From assembly GCA_958510875.1 (NCBI GenBank), contig OY294068.1, positions 195,634,315-195,698,314 on the forward strand: 64,000 nt of DNA, in the 5' to 3' direction. Of the stretch, positions 23,880 through 36,700 are shown one piece after another. A program made the position numbers and the translations under genes. Origin of the DNA: Endomychus coccineus. Its lineage: Eukaryota; Arthropoda; Insecta; Coleoptera; Endomychidae. The notes under the pieces are model-generated. The model saw nothing but the letters and a program-made list of their open reading frames with translations. It did no database searches and was not told the origin of the DNA. Position 1 is the first letter of the stretch. Each line of letters starts with the position of its first letter.

Positions 23880-25260
23880 AGCCTTTATTGAAAATATGCA
23901 CATATATTCTTAAAAATCCTCAAAATATGCACATATCTTTTGAACATATGCAAACGTAATAGAAAAATGTGAGATTAAATACGCTCCATTTTTTTTGTTG
24001 AGTTATGCAAAATCGTTTTACCCTAGAAAAGTTATCGAATATAGAAAAGTGAATAATAATTTTTCTGAACATCAGAACGTATTGAATATAAAAAACAAAA
24101 TTTTTTGTAACACATACTTTTCATTACATGGAATTGCATACAATAGAATAAAATCTCAAATTTAACCTAGAGTTTAACATATAAAATAAAAAAAACTAAA
24201 CTATTCCGGCACACTATGGGAGGAAGACATTTATTATTATACGTTTTTCATAATTTTCAGTTGAAAAGGAATGTCTTTCATCAATTGAAACATTTTTATA
24301 CAGCGAAAAACTGCATCAACAGATGTTATGGGACAATATTTCAATTTGTGCAATATATTGTACTCCAAATACGGATCAAAATCGTGTGATATTATTTCAC
24401 CTAGAAATATTATAGATATATTTGTTAGGTATTCATTTTTGTGTCACGTTCTCTGCTTCCCATAGTTCCTTGCACGTTTTCACATTTCTCTGGAAATTCC
24501 TTTATAATTTCTACTTATTCGACAAGTGATCTAGACCTTTTTTCTAGGGCTAGTATTGAGTTTGGGATAAAACTATCTTAAAACTCATTGGGAACTATCA
24601 ACAATGTCTGGAATAATTCCTTTTAAATTGTCAAAATATTCCACATAAGCACATAAAGTTCCCCACCTGGTGATAATTGGTTGTGGTGGTAAAGGAATTC
24701 CTGGTAATATACCTTTATGAAGTTGGACCCTCGAAGGTGCCTTGATGAATAATTTTTTAACATTTGAAACTTATTCATCAACTAGAGGAAATTCGTTCCT
24801 TATAGTTTCCGGTACTTTCTTAAGACCATGTTCTAAATACGTTACATGTAATAAATTTGTCCAATTTTCAACATATAGGATGCTGCATCTGATAAAAAAG
24901 TTATGATTTTTTTGGCTGGTACTGCATTCGGCAAAAAAAAATTAGTGAATGAATCTTGGACGAAACGTGTTATAGTAGAATTATTTGTTGTGTCGAGTTT
25001 ATTTGAAGCTATTAAAAATGATTTTCCTGGAGGTTCCACCTAAATCAAATGCATTTTTCCTGATGGTTGATTTATCGCGTATATTGACATTGCAAAATCG
25101 TACGTTATTTGAATTTTTTAGTTGTATAATATTATCAGAAGCAAATAATTTGTTAAAAAAAATTTATAATATTTTGGAAATAGCCAAGTTGGCTTGGAAA
25201 TTGATAATAAGTGACAATTTTTTTTTCTGATGCCTTCCAAAATGGTTACAGAACATAACA
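23880..25260 (-). pseudogene. Decayed hAT transposase, DUF659-type
   Basis: Minus-strand frames give, in order: NKLFASDNIIQLKNSNN and RDKSTIRKN (about 25160-25050); PAKKIITFLSDAASYMLKIG (24940-24870); LLHVTYLEHGLKKVPETIRN then EFPLVDE (24850-24760); [20 protein letters not shown] then [20 protein letters not shown] (24755-24610); PDIVDSS; and near 24300 KYCPITSVDAVF, the place of the ERSFS dimerisation motif, which is lost. This is the DUF659/hAT layout of common insect transposase-like proteins. Several stops show decay. Repeated ATATGCA motifs at 23835-23950 fit the subterminal region of such an element. Clear terminal inverted repeats were not found. Confidence 0.7.
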
Positions 25261-25484
25261 ACAAGGAGAAAAATTTTTTGCAATACATGTTTATATTAAA
25301 ATGTCACATGACTCACCATCAGCAGCAGCGTTAGTCGCACCCGAATTAACTTCACCAGCAGGTTTTCAACCATTCCACGTCAGTACGATTTCCCCACTCT
25401 ATGCCATACGAAAACAATGAAAAAAATAAAGCAAAGCAGCTCGCAGACGGGTCAATAGTTTTGGATGGCACACAACATCGATAT

Positions 25485-26846
25485 TAGTCCAGTAAATGAA
25501 GCATTTGATTCGGCGATTTTTTGCTCATGAACCGATTTTGACGTTTAAGGGCTTGTTTGATTCGTTATGATCCCTAGATCAAAGATGGACACATTTGATT
25601 TCTGACAAATTGTTTATATTGTTAATAAACAATAAATAGTGTTAAATAATGGCTTCATCCAGAACGATCTTTAAAAAATTTAAAACTGCAGTTTTTATTG
25701 TTTTTCTAAATGTTGATTTTCATATGCCTAATAGGTAAACAAAGTGCTCTTAATGATCTAATTTGTTGATAAACTAATTGTTTATTAACAAATGCTCGAG
25801 AAAATCAAAGTTACCTAAATGTTCGATATTGGACTCGTTTTCGGATATTTTTTACTCAATAATCGCAATTTTGAATGCGAAATTACAATTAACCATTAAT
25901 ATAATTTATTTATTAACAAATTGTTAATTAACAATTGCTCAAAAAAATAAAAGTTATCGATATTACAGTTGTTTTCGGATATTTTTGAGTTGATAATCAT
26001 GATTTTTAATGTGAATCTCCAATTAATTGTTAATATAATTTGTTTATTAATTTATGCTCAACAAAATGAATGTTATCTAGATGCTCGATATTACTGTCGT
26101 TTTCGGAAATTTTTAAGTCAAGAATCATGATTTTGAATGTGTAACTTGAATTAATTGTTAATAGAGTTTGTTAATTAATAAATTCTCGAAAAAATGAATT
26201 TTATCTTAATGTTCGATATTACAGTCGTTTTTTTATATTTTTTAATAAAAAATAATATTTCTTAATATAAAACTGAAATTAATTCTACAAATGCTCGAAC
26301 AAAAAACCTGAAATCATGATTATTGACTCAAAAATATCCGAAAACAACTGTAATATCGATAACTTTTATTTTTTTGAGCAATTGTTAATTAACAATTTGT
26401 TAATAAATAAATTATATTAATGGTTAATTGTAATTTCGCATTCAAAATTGCGATTATTGAGTAAAAAATATCCGAAAGCGAGTCCAATATCGAACATTTA
26501 GGTAACTTTGATTTTCTCGAGCATTTGTTAATAAACAATTAGTTTATCAACAAATTAGATCATTAAGAGCACTTTTTTACCGATTAGGCATATGAAAATC
26601 ATCATTTAGATGATTAAAACCAATAAAAACTGCAGTTTTACATTTTTTAAAGATCGTTCTGGATGAAGCCATTATTTAACACTATTTATTGTTTATTAAC
26701 AATATAAACAATTTGTCAGAAATCGAAAGTGTCAATCTTTGATCTAGGGATCATAACGAATCAAACAAGCCCTTAAACGTCAAATTCGGTTCATGAGCAA
26801 AAAATCGCCGAAGTCGGGTCGATTTTGGGCTTCATTTACTGGACTA
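25485..26846. mobile_element. Foldback element: ~520-bp arms, 303-bp centre
   Basis: The left arm 25485-26005 is inverted in 26309-26846. The outer ends TAGTCCAGTAAATGAAGC and GCTTCATTTACTGGACTA pair exactly, and long blocks such as GAACGATCTTTAAAAAATTT (left) have near-perfect complements on the right. The right arm has about 15 extra bases near 26815. The arms themselves contain diverged ~120-140 bp units starting TGCTCGA/TGCTCAA (25792, 25935, 26053, 26291). Flanking TAT on both sides is a possible target duplication. No ORF is present. This is the architecture of foldback elements: internally repetitive inverted arms with a small core. Confidence 0.85.
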
Positions 26847-28355
26847 TATAGCCGGTTTTGAACCGAGATTACTGCATCAGTTGCTAGAAATGTTAAATAG
26901 CAAAACACAGGATTTCTTCAAAAATTTGGATAGAGCTGGTCATGGTTAAATTGGTTGAATGCTGGCACCCGCGTTTTTCGTAACTATGTCTTTGAGTCGC
27001 AGCTATTTAGTTGCTGAGTCTTCAAAGTTGATAGCTTTTATTCATCCCAAGTAAGCCAAGCTGCTAGTAAACTTCAGCTTAGAATCTTATGACAGGCCTT
27101 GTATTCCCTGATTACGACTGACTAATTATATGAGGAGATCCGATTTCAAATGGTTAATTTTTCCTTTCCTTCGGTCTTTGGTAGTGAAGCCACAAAATCG
27201 AGGTCGACTTTCAAGCTTTTATTATGTTGCGCAAATGAAATACAACTCCTGCATGCCCAATTAAGCTACCAGTTGACTCATTAATGAGAGCGGTGCACGT
27301 CGAACGCCGCTCGTTTATTGAATTCCAAAATCGATAAACACGTATCTGGTCAAGGGAGGGGAGTTGACGGGAACACCGTGATGCTGGCGTTTATAGTAAT
27401 TATGAAATATTTCACATCTGGGAATGTGGAATTTGCATCATATATCTCTTCGGTTGTTTAGTGAGGTCTCCCGGTCGATTATCCAATAAACAGAAAACGA
27501 TAGGCCGATCTGATTGAATTCGTTGATGGTGAATATTATGAGTGAACCACGAATGCAATACAACTTTTCATCCACAAATCCAAACCCAACTTAATCGAAT
27601 TTGATAAAACGAAAATGTTATTTGAACGTCTTACCGAATGTTCCTTCGAAACTCGCTGGATCTCAAGAAGATATGGTGCTTAGGCTAGTAGTTGTTTGAT
27701 GTTTTTGTTTCTGCTCGAAAACCTAGTGGTAATGGAATAATTTCAGCGCATTATTCCAATTCCTGAAGAAATCTCTGAAGAAGCACAAGAAAGAAGCAAG
27801 TCGTTTATTACCCGTCAAGTCTAAAGAATTTTAAGAAGAAGAATTTGCTGGATTCAACAACTGGAAAGAACAACGGATGGTATTGGTAATCAATGAGGAA
27901 GCCATGCTTCCATATTTTTTGAATATCGAGAGAAATTGCGAAGCATCTTCAATGTGTAGTAAGTATTCTACGTTGATGACAACTATGGAAAACGGCAGAT
28001 TCCCTGGAAAGTGTTTCTTAAGGATAGAAAGCAACTAAATTAAGCATGTTGGGAAAAGAACATATTGGAGCATTTCTAGCAAGTAGTCCTGATGAACAGT
28101 ATATTTGATGATTGAAGTCAACTTCCATTTTTCAGGCTTTTTTCCTTAGGTTTAGAGTGACAGGTGCCACTCCCTTACGCTCTGGTAACAATCTTCACTC
28201 TCGAGATTAACAGTCACACTCCAATCTGTCTGACTCTTGAGTCGGCTCAGGCTATCAAGACGGAGTGGCCATAACGAACGAAGTCGTTACTCAATTCAGT
28301 AGGATTATTTGGCAAATGTATGTCATCGTGTACTGACCAAATGGTCAACTAGTTA
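26847..28355. other. Intergenic, nothing recognised
   Basis: No family motif or repeat noticed. Only short ORFs such as - 27831-28034 occur. It continues, across the insertion at 28380-29549, into 29574 onwards. Confidence 0.45.
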
Positions 28356-29573
28356 TAACTAGATATGATGCTCAAAATTATAGAGATCATTGTAAGCGGT
28401 ATGGAAAAAAAGTTCATCGTAGGCACATTCTTTTATGACCTAAGCGAAGCTTTTGACCTTAGTTCCACAGGGATCTGTCCTTTATCCGCTACTGTTCCTT
28501 ATTTTCATTGATGATCTGGTTCAGACGGTGGGAGCGGCAAATCTCTTTGCTGATGACACCAGTATGGTTCGAAGCGAGAATAGTGAAAGAGATTTGCTGG
28601 CCTGCTCGAGTGATTCTCAAGAAAGTCCTTTTGACTGGTTTTGTGCAAATTAACTGTCCGTAAACCTTGACAAAACTGGTATAATGTTATTCACGTACAG
28701 AAACATTACTTTCGAGAACCCTGACTATTTAAAGTTTTTGGGTTTCTTATTTGATCCAGTGCTTAGTTGGGAGTGTTATGTTGACAGTGTAGCTACTAAC
28801 AAAATCTAAAGAATTATTTTCTTGATGAGAAATTTAGTGAACTACTTACCTGAGAAGGCGATGCTCATGGTAGAATTCTCCCTTATTCAGTAGCATATGT
28901 TATATGCCCTGACAGGCTGGGGTAATTCACCTCAGTCGGGAAGGATTTTTCGCCTTCAAAGAAAAGTGTTGAGGATCTTAATGAAGAAACGTTTTAAAGA
29001 TGACGTTAGAAACAGTTCTATTGATTCCAAAATTATAACTTTTGCCTAACTATACATTTATAATTGCACACTAATGGATATGTCGTCTGATACACATGTT
29101 TTTAATGATAATCTGCGTAATTATAACACTGGATGTTCATATTACCTATTTGAGATTAAATTCGATTGGCTGTTCTGCTAACTATTATAGTAAAATTTTC
29201 ATTAACAAGCTAACCAAGAAACTGAAGGAGTGCTCACTCAATGTTTTTAAGTCCACAATGAAAAAAATCTTTCTTAGTCATGCATTCTAATCGATAAAAG
29301 AATTTTTGTTGCCCCATTAGCCAATTGAGTGCTTAAAATAGTTTTGAATAGATTTATTTGAATTTTGTCTACTCAAATTTACTATGTCCATATGGAATTC
29401 TATATACCTAAATTGTTAACTACATTTACTTACAAACTTTTTGAACATCTTTTATATATACGTATGTTAGTATATCATTTCCATATTTTAATTGACAAAT
29501 GTGAACCATAGTTTATACAAGCAATAAATACTCTACTCTACTCTACTACTAACTAGATATAATGCTCAAAATT
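28356..29573 (+). mobile_element. Non-LTR retrotransposon copy with 24-nt target duplication
   Basis: The body 28380-29549 lies between TAACTAGATATGATGCTCAA (28356) and TAACTAGATATAATGCTCAA (29550); the repeat is 24 nt with one mismatch, a long target-site duplication expected for target-primed reverse transcription. On the + strand the body reads FYDLSEAFDL (RT motif A), then out of frame VPQGSVLYPLLFLIFIDDL (motif B) and NLFADDTSMV (motif C intact), LDKTGIMLF, LKFLGFLFDPVLSWE, IFRLQRKVLRIL and finally TKKLKECSLNVFKSTMKKIF. A and B abut because an internal deletion removed the segment between them. The 3' end is CAATAAATACTCTACTCTAC, a TACTC-type tail. It is 5' truncated and inactive but comparatively young. 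Confidence 0.85.
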
Positions 29574-30551
29574 TACCGGCAAAAGGAATCAACGTCGTAC
29601 CTTAAGCCGTTTTCGAGTTATTGAGTAGACTGGTCCCAGAAAATAATCGACGCTGTTCACTATGTATCGCATACTGTTCGGTACGCTAACTATCTGGCCG
29701 ATTGTAGGGAAAAGAATCAAGCTGACGCTCTTAATCGGCTTATGTCTCATCCTTCCTACTCCGAATAACTGTACCTTAAGTCATCTCGAGTTAGAGATTT
29801 CAAACGCCCATCCATACGTTCGGCAGTGTTAAAGCGTTTCCTCTATTCCTTCTTTCGGCTCACGTCTTCACCCTTCGGGAATATGGTCGGCATACTGATC
29901 GGTCCCTTAGTTCACTATTGATTCTATCAATATGATAAAAAATCACAAAGTAACGGCTGTAACTATCGTCTTCTTGAATTATTTTCGAATATATAATCGC
30001 CATGAAGAACATAACATCACGTGTAAGGGGTTACGTAAAACATTGCACAAACTCAAACATGTGACAAATGAGATGCAGGGTCGGTCGGCCCCTGGTAATA
30101 CAACACTAGCGAGAGTAATAGTTTTAATAACCGTGAGAGAGAATAATAGATCTTCTATGTCCCGACGGCGTTCATATAAACTGGGAATGCGAGGAAATGC
30201 AAAAAATGCGCTTTCAAGAGAGATTTGAACTTTATTCTCCATCTCTTTGTGTCGGGATGTTTGATGAATTCAACGGAATTAATCCTAAGAGGAAATAAGG
30301 CACTATAAGTTATGGTCTATAGTCAGAATGTATATAATAGTAGTATTCTTGAGAATTAACCCACATACCTATAAATAAGATATTTGGTAATTAAACTACT
30401 GGTTTTGGTTACTGCTAACCTACTGATTGAATCTTGCCGAACTAGATTACCGGTTCCGAAGTATTTGTTCAATAATCATTCCGGGTGTGGTTATTATTCA
30501 AAAATTACCAAATAAATGTAAGATTGTCAATAAAAATTGTCATTGTTTCAG
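29574..30551. other. Upstream of first visible exon, nothing certain
   Basis: Overlapping ORFs on both strands (29932-30228 +, 29979-30242 -) have no recognised motifs. The preceding exon of the DUF4758-like gene, expected to carry the signal peptide and to end in phase 1, was not identified here. Confidence 0.4.
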
Positions 30552-30743
30552 TGAATTTGGTCTGCAGTACTGACGGACCTGTATTCGTGAATCCAAATGC
30601 ACCAAAAGTAATAGAAATCTCTTCCACATCTACATCGAATAGCGATTTACTCACGCAGACTGTCTATGGATTTCTGGATTTCACCACGACCATTGGGAAC
30701 ACTGTGATGGTGTTCTCACCGCAAAGCTCTGAAGTACCGATCG
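30552..30743 (+). CDS. DUF4758-like gene, first visible exon
   Basis: 64 residues after acceptor TTGTTTCAG. The donor is CG|GTAAGAAA. Contains ISSTSTSNSDLLTQTVYG then FLDFTTTIGNTVMVFSPQSS, the most conserved family segment seen. An alternative acceptor TCTGCAG at 30567 would enter in phase 2; phase 1 at 30552 is preferred because the next introns are phase 1. Confidence 0.8.
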
Positions 30744-33700
30744 GTAAGAAAATTGATATTCAATAATAAACTGGTTTTTGACACTTAAACTTGTCAGTGC
30801 AACACATAATTCGTTCTCGTTCTCTTATGTTCTCCATAGATATTGAATTTCTGTGTATAGAGTATTGTTCCTATTATATCGTTGACTTTTTGACTGCAAT
30901 GAAACCCTAATTATCCCTCTGGTCATAAAAGGCATCAAATTTACCACCTTTTCTGGCAGAGCTGGAACTCATCGTAAAACTTTTCCATGTACCTACCAAC
31001 ATTAATTTGTATTGTACTTATTATATCTTTAGTAATAATATTATTCCCAATTGATTATAATTTATTTTCAGTGTAATGTAATTAATTGCTTTTTTAATTC
31101 AAAATGAAAGTAAATCAACATATAGATGCATTTTCATGCCCACCCTGCAGTTTGAAGATGTTGGTACGATTACAAAGGGGTTTAATCAGGTAGTTGATTT
31201 ATTGCAGCAAAAGTCAAAGATATAATATGTTGTGTTGTGCTTGTTTCAGCATATCCTTCAGATCATGGGTCCGTCATTTTTGAATCTAGAATTGGTAAAT
31301 ATGCACTTTATGCATTTCTGGATAAAAAAAAATAAAGATTCTTGACCCAGTATGAATTATATATAAAATTCTCGGGAAATAGGTCACATTAACACTCTGT
31401 TTTCTCTTTTTCGAGAATTTTATATATAATTTCTGGATAATATGAAAGGTGAGGAAGTGGAAAAGTTTCATTTTGACCTGAACGTTAATAAAAAAAAATT
31501 ATGACCATGCTGAAATATTCCTCTTTCCCTAAGTTATGATGAAAAAAGGACGGAAAACGGAGTGTTATACCCATAGACCTTCTAGTATATAGCGTGCGCT
31601 TGTTTGTATCAGAGTGTGCCGACATTTGAGGTAGAGTCTATGATCAGTTTCATCATGGCGGTGGTTGACACTACGCTCCCGAACTGTATCGAGGGAATTC
31701 AGAGCATAGAGATCAAGATTAGAGTACTCGAGCAGCCAATTTCGTGACCGGCTGTAAGAAAATTTTTGGTGCTCTTTCCTTTTCTAACTTTCCTCTTCTA
31801 ACTTATCGGACCTCTCTTTGATATATTAAAAAGAGACAGAGCACCGAAATTTCTTTTACAGCCGGTCAACGCAATAGCATTACGCTTACGGGACTCGAGT
31901 ACTCTATTCTTGATCTCTATGATTCAGAGTGCTTTACGCATATCCATTTTGGTGAGAACCGATGTGACTGATCCAAGCGAATTACTCCAGATATTGACAC
32001 AGGGCGTGCTATACAGATTGAGTCGAACATGCCGGTGTATTTCCAGTTAATAAGTGCGATTAAGAATCGACGTTGATGGGAATAAAATGCATCTCCAGCT
32101 TGAAACAAAATGGGCATGCTTAATAAGGCGCATGTCAGTACCCCTTAACTAATGACACCGACCAGTATCTTCACTAGAGATGAGCACTACTGTTATTTCT
32201 AAAAATAAATAATAATCATAATAACAAGTGCTATTACTGCTATTTCTTTCTCAATTCTCTCGAACTGTTTGAAATAAGAGGTGCAAAATAGCAGTTGCTA
32301 TTTGATATTAGACAAAATATGCTACAGTCACGGAGTTGCTTTTATGAAACTACAGTTAATAAATAACAACAGATCGCTAAATAGCAACTCATCTCTAATT
32401 CTTACTATCCAACAATTCGATCTGTGCAATGCACATTCCCCTTTCCTTATCGCACAACACAAGTTCTTCTTCTATTTATCTTATTAAAAATATGATACGT
32501 CTGGCTCTCTCATACTCTCGTAGTAATCCGATTCACCGTTTGTTCTGACTCAATCTGTATCTGTGTAGGATACTTCACGACAGTGATGTGACCACTGGCG
32601 GGGATGTGTGAAATGAGTTGTGGTTTGATAGAAGAGTGGTGCCGTGGGCTTTTACTGTATTGTGTTACATTCTACCGATGGTACAAATTGCCAGGTTCGC
32701 TCTTAGTTTATAAAAACTATGTATTAACTATTTATGTACTTGTATCCATATCTTGTTCACCTGTTGATTGATATTACCTATTCCTATTGCTCAGAAACGC
32801 TCCATAAAGAATTTAGTGAGCTTATTATCATTTATTCACAAGCATATTGTATTTATTATTATGTTTTTGTACTATTTTATAATGCTGTATTACCTTGTCT
32901 GAATGAAATTATCATTAATTATTATTATTATTATATGGAAGGCGTAGTCCATGTACTAGAAGGTATATGGCTATAACCCAACCGAATCTTCATTCACATA
33001 CATGTGAAGGTAGGTTTGGTTATGTTATATTATGTGAGAACACTCCGTTTTTTGAATGTATAGGTTTATAACTTAAGGATAAGGAATATTTCAGACCGAC
33101 AATAATTGCTTATCGAAAATATTTCCCCAAGAACCATCATAATATATTATACAAGGTGAGTCAATTTTTTGTAGCCAAACTGCAACAGGAGATAGAACAA
33201 GTGTTTTTAAGAAAAAAAGGTCAATAAACATATGTCGTAGAAGGCTCCGTTTTCGAGATACAGCTTTCGTAAGCATTTTCTACTCATAGTAAGCTATGTT
33301 CTGTATGATAAGAATTTTTTTTTACTCATAATTGGTGAAGATTTTGAAGGGGTTGTGGGTGTTTTTCTCCCCAACTTCTACGCCACTGGGAAAAAAACGC
33401 TTTCGAGACAACCATTAGAACCGCCAATATTTTCTACACAAAAAAGGTATTCTTGGTCATAAGCTCTAAAGTTGACCGTTTCCGAGAAAAATCAACTTTC
33501 ATGTTGGAAAACATGGTGAATCCTTTGATTTTGTTACTTGTTCTACTTGTTTGAATATATTTCGTCTAATTAGTGAGAATTGACCATGTTTCTCAACATA
33601 AAAGTTGATTTTTCTCGAAAACGGTCAACTTTAGAGCTCATGACCTGGAGTACTTTTTTTGTGTAGAAGACATTGGCGGTTGTAATGGTTGTCTCAAAAC

Positions 33701-36700
33701 AGTTTTTTTTTTCAGTGGCGTAGAAGTTGGGGAGAAAAACAATCACTACCCCTTCAAAATCTTCACCAATTATGAGTAAAAAAAAAGTTTATCACACAGA
33801 ACATAGCTTACTATGAGTAGAAAATGCTTACAGAAGCTTTTTTCTGTACGATAAACGGTTTCGGAGATATTCGCAAAAAACGAATTTTTTTTTCAATTTC
33901 AACACCCTGTATCTCGAAAACGAAGCCTTCTACGACATATGTTTATTGAATTTTTCTTCTTAAAAACACTTGTTCTATCTCCTGTTGCAGTTTGGCTACA
34001 AAAAACTGACTAACTTTGTATATTACACTAGAAATTGGTGATTATTCAATAGAGGAAACGTGGAACATTTTAATTTACTATAGGAGGAAAAAAAAGTAAT
34101 TGCACATATGTAATGATCCCAGTATAAGCATCCGTGTTGATCAATTTTCTTTTTCATATAACATGAGGTTGAGTAGCAATTAAGGTGTGAAAGGTATGAT
34201 TATTATGTTTATTAATAATAATTATTATCAAGCTGCAAGTCCTTGTCGTGTGTATTACTTTTGAAGATAATGCGGTCAATTCACCTAACATGCTCAAAAC
34301 GAAATAAATGCGATGACCTTCAAATTCAATTAACATATAAACATGTCTAATCTTTTATATTAAATATAGGGAGTTACGATTTTATGTGGAATTTCAAGCA
34401 GCCACAATAGATTCAGGGAACTATCAATGGGGTATTTTTCCCTATACCCGAAAAAATTGATCACACTCCAGCTTGTGAATTAGTTTACTCATCAATATCG
34501 AGTCGTTTATGTGCTTTTAATTTTGATTTTTCCGATACTATTGAAATCAAATGCAATATCAGTTCCTCATGCAACAAAACATACGAATATCAAATGAGTC
34601 ATTGAATTTTTTGAGATTCAAATATAGAATTAAGATTTCCTCTGACATCGTATCAACTATGGATTTCTTCAAATAGGGATCTTATATACAGTGGGTCCAT
34701 GATAAGGATGTATCACATATGGACATCGAGAAAGGTAATAGATACAGGTTTGATTAAGCAGGGGAACCAAAGGGTCGCCATTTATGTGGAACAATGAAAT
34801 CTTTGGAAAAATCGAATTTTTTGTATCCCTATTTTATTTTTTCTAGTTATTGTCAGAGTTAGAACTAATTGAGAAACATTTTGCAAATGCAATTTTTTGT
34901 AAGATTCCTTATGGTAATCTCAGTTGTAATTCGTAAAATTTGTTTCAAGTATGAGCTTGCATCAGGGAAAAATTTATGAAATTCACTGCATAATGCTTAA
35001 GGAGGATCAAAAGTTGAAGTTGACATTTTTTAGATAATTTTTGGAACAAAAACTAAAAAAATTAACGAATGATTAATAATAGTCTTCAATAATGTATTTC
35101 CGCAGATTGGTATTGGTTGAGATAGTATGGAACCTAATAGAATGTTCAGTGCACTTAGCCAAAGACCCTTGTACACAAATCCCCCACTATTTTTTTCAGG
35201 GGATATCTATCGATCTATAGATAGTTCTTTCCGGAAATTCTTGGCTTCCTGCTAAAGCACTACTTGATGCAGGGCCAAATATACGTATCGTTGCATTAAA
35301 TTCACCAGGTGGAATGATTCCATCGTTCATACAATTCACAGTTCATATTTCTGTAAAATGTAGAGTTAATAGACTCGGGAATTGAATGTAAACTACCGTG
35401 AATCCTAACTTTCGATATTTGTTTCCTATTCACATTCAATATCCAGATTATATTATTCCAGTGACAGTCAAACCACAGACAGAAAAGAGCATCATCAAGG
35501 ACGTCATAGAAACGAAACCTGTGAAAGCAGCCACTGAGAAGTCCATCGAAATAAAGCCAAGCAAAACAGAGTTGCACAAAGAGAAAAAGGCTTCGAATCC
35601 TCCGAAAAAAATCGCTTCGATCGTTCAGGTCAAATCAGACCCTGCCATCACGTCCAGTAAAGTATCAAACTCAAGACCATCGACCAAAATCAATATCGTA
35701 GAAGCCGTGTCGAGCGTGGTGAACATCGCCAGCGACCCCATAACCTCCAGCAAGGTGCAGGTAGTTGAAGCCGCCCCCACCAAGATTATCTCGAAAGTAG
35801 AAAGCTCTTCATCGAAATCGACTCCCCTCGTAGTTTCTAGTCGGGTGGAAGTGGTAAACGAGGGATCCGCCGTCGAAACTCATCCAGACGATGTGAATGA
35901 ACCACCCGCCGCCGTTATCTTTGGCAACAACATCGCAGATCCTGAATACGACTTCCTTTCGCGACAGCCGTCAGAAGTTGTCGAGGAAACCTACAAAGTA
36001 ATAAACTTAAAACCGAGTTCGAAGTTTATTTTAAAGCCGCGACCGGCGGCTGAGACGAAGAACAAAGCGCTGCCGACGAAAAGGAACACTTTACATCCCA
36101 CAGGTCTAGTCACTAAATTAGGTGGAACGGTTGTTAAGGATGGCACGACCACCGTACATGAGACCAGCGTTATTGGAACGTATATTTCTGGGAAATACGC
36201 TCAGGTGTTGCAAAGTACTTCACACATACAGAACGGCCCCCAGCATAAAGGGAAAATTAGCCCTTCGCCGTCTTTACGTATCCTCAAAACTGCATCTCCC
36301 TCTTTGGGTAAGTTTCCATTTATATGAATTATCCATCGAATTCTGTCCTGTACACGGGGACTCTTACATAATGTAATAGTTATATATAAATTCCCTGGAA
36401 ATAGGTCACACGTACACATATGCTTATTATTTTCGTCTTTACGTACGTTTCGGTCTCACGACCATCATTAGAAGACGTATCAATGTCTAAAACGGGATTT
36501 CTTGAAACTAATTGTATCAGCACAGGGCGAGTAATCGAAATTATAACACATTAATGTTTTAAGTATATGAACCAAGAATCCGCTGCTTAGTAAATTTCTT
36601 ATAAACTTAGAAGTCATATGAAATTACAGTATGTAATACGACTGAAGGACTGAACCAAAAATGAATCGCTGAGTATCCACTTTCGAACCAGATGTTGAAG

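Noticed and set aside
32700..32937. Possible 3' end of a + strand non-LTR element (TTACCTTGTCTGAATGAAAT then ATT repeats)
   Set aside because: The tail looks suggestive, but no RT coding could be read upstream, so the call is not supported.
35302..35577. Minus ORF overlapping exon 3 start
   Set aside because: Antisense of a supported exon, no motif of its own.
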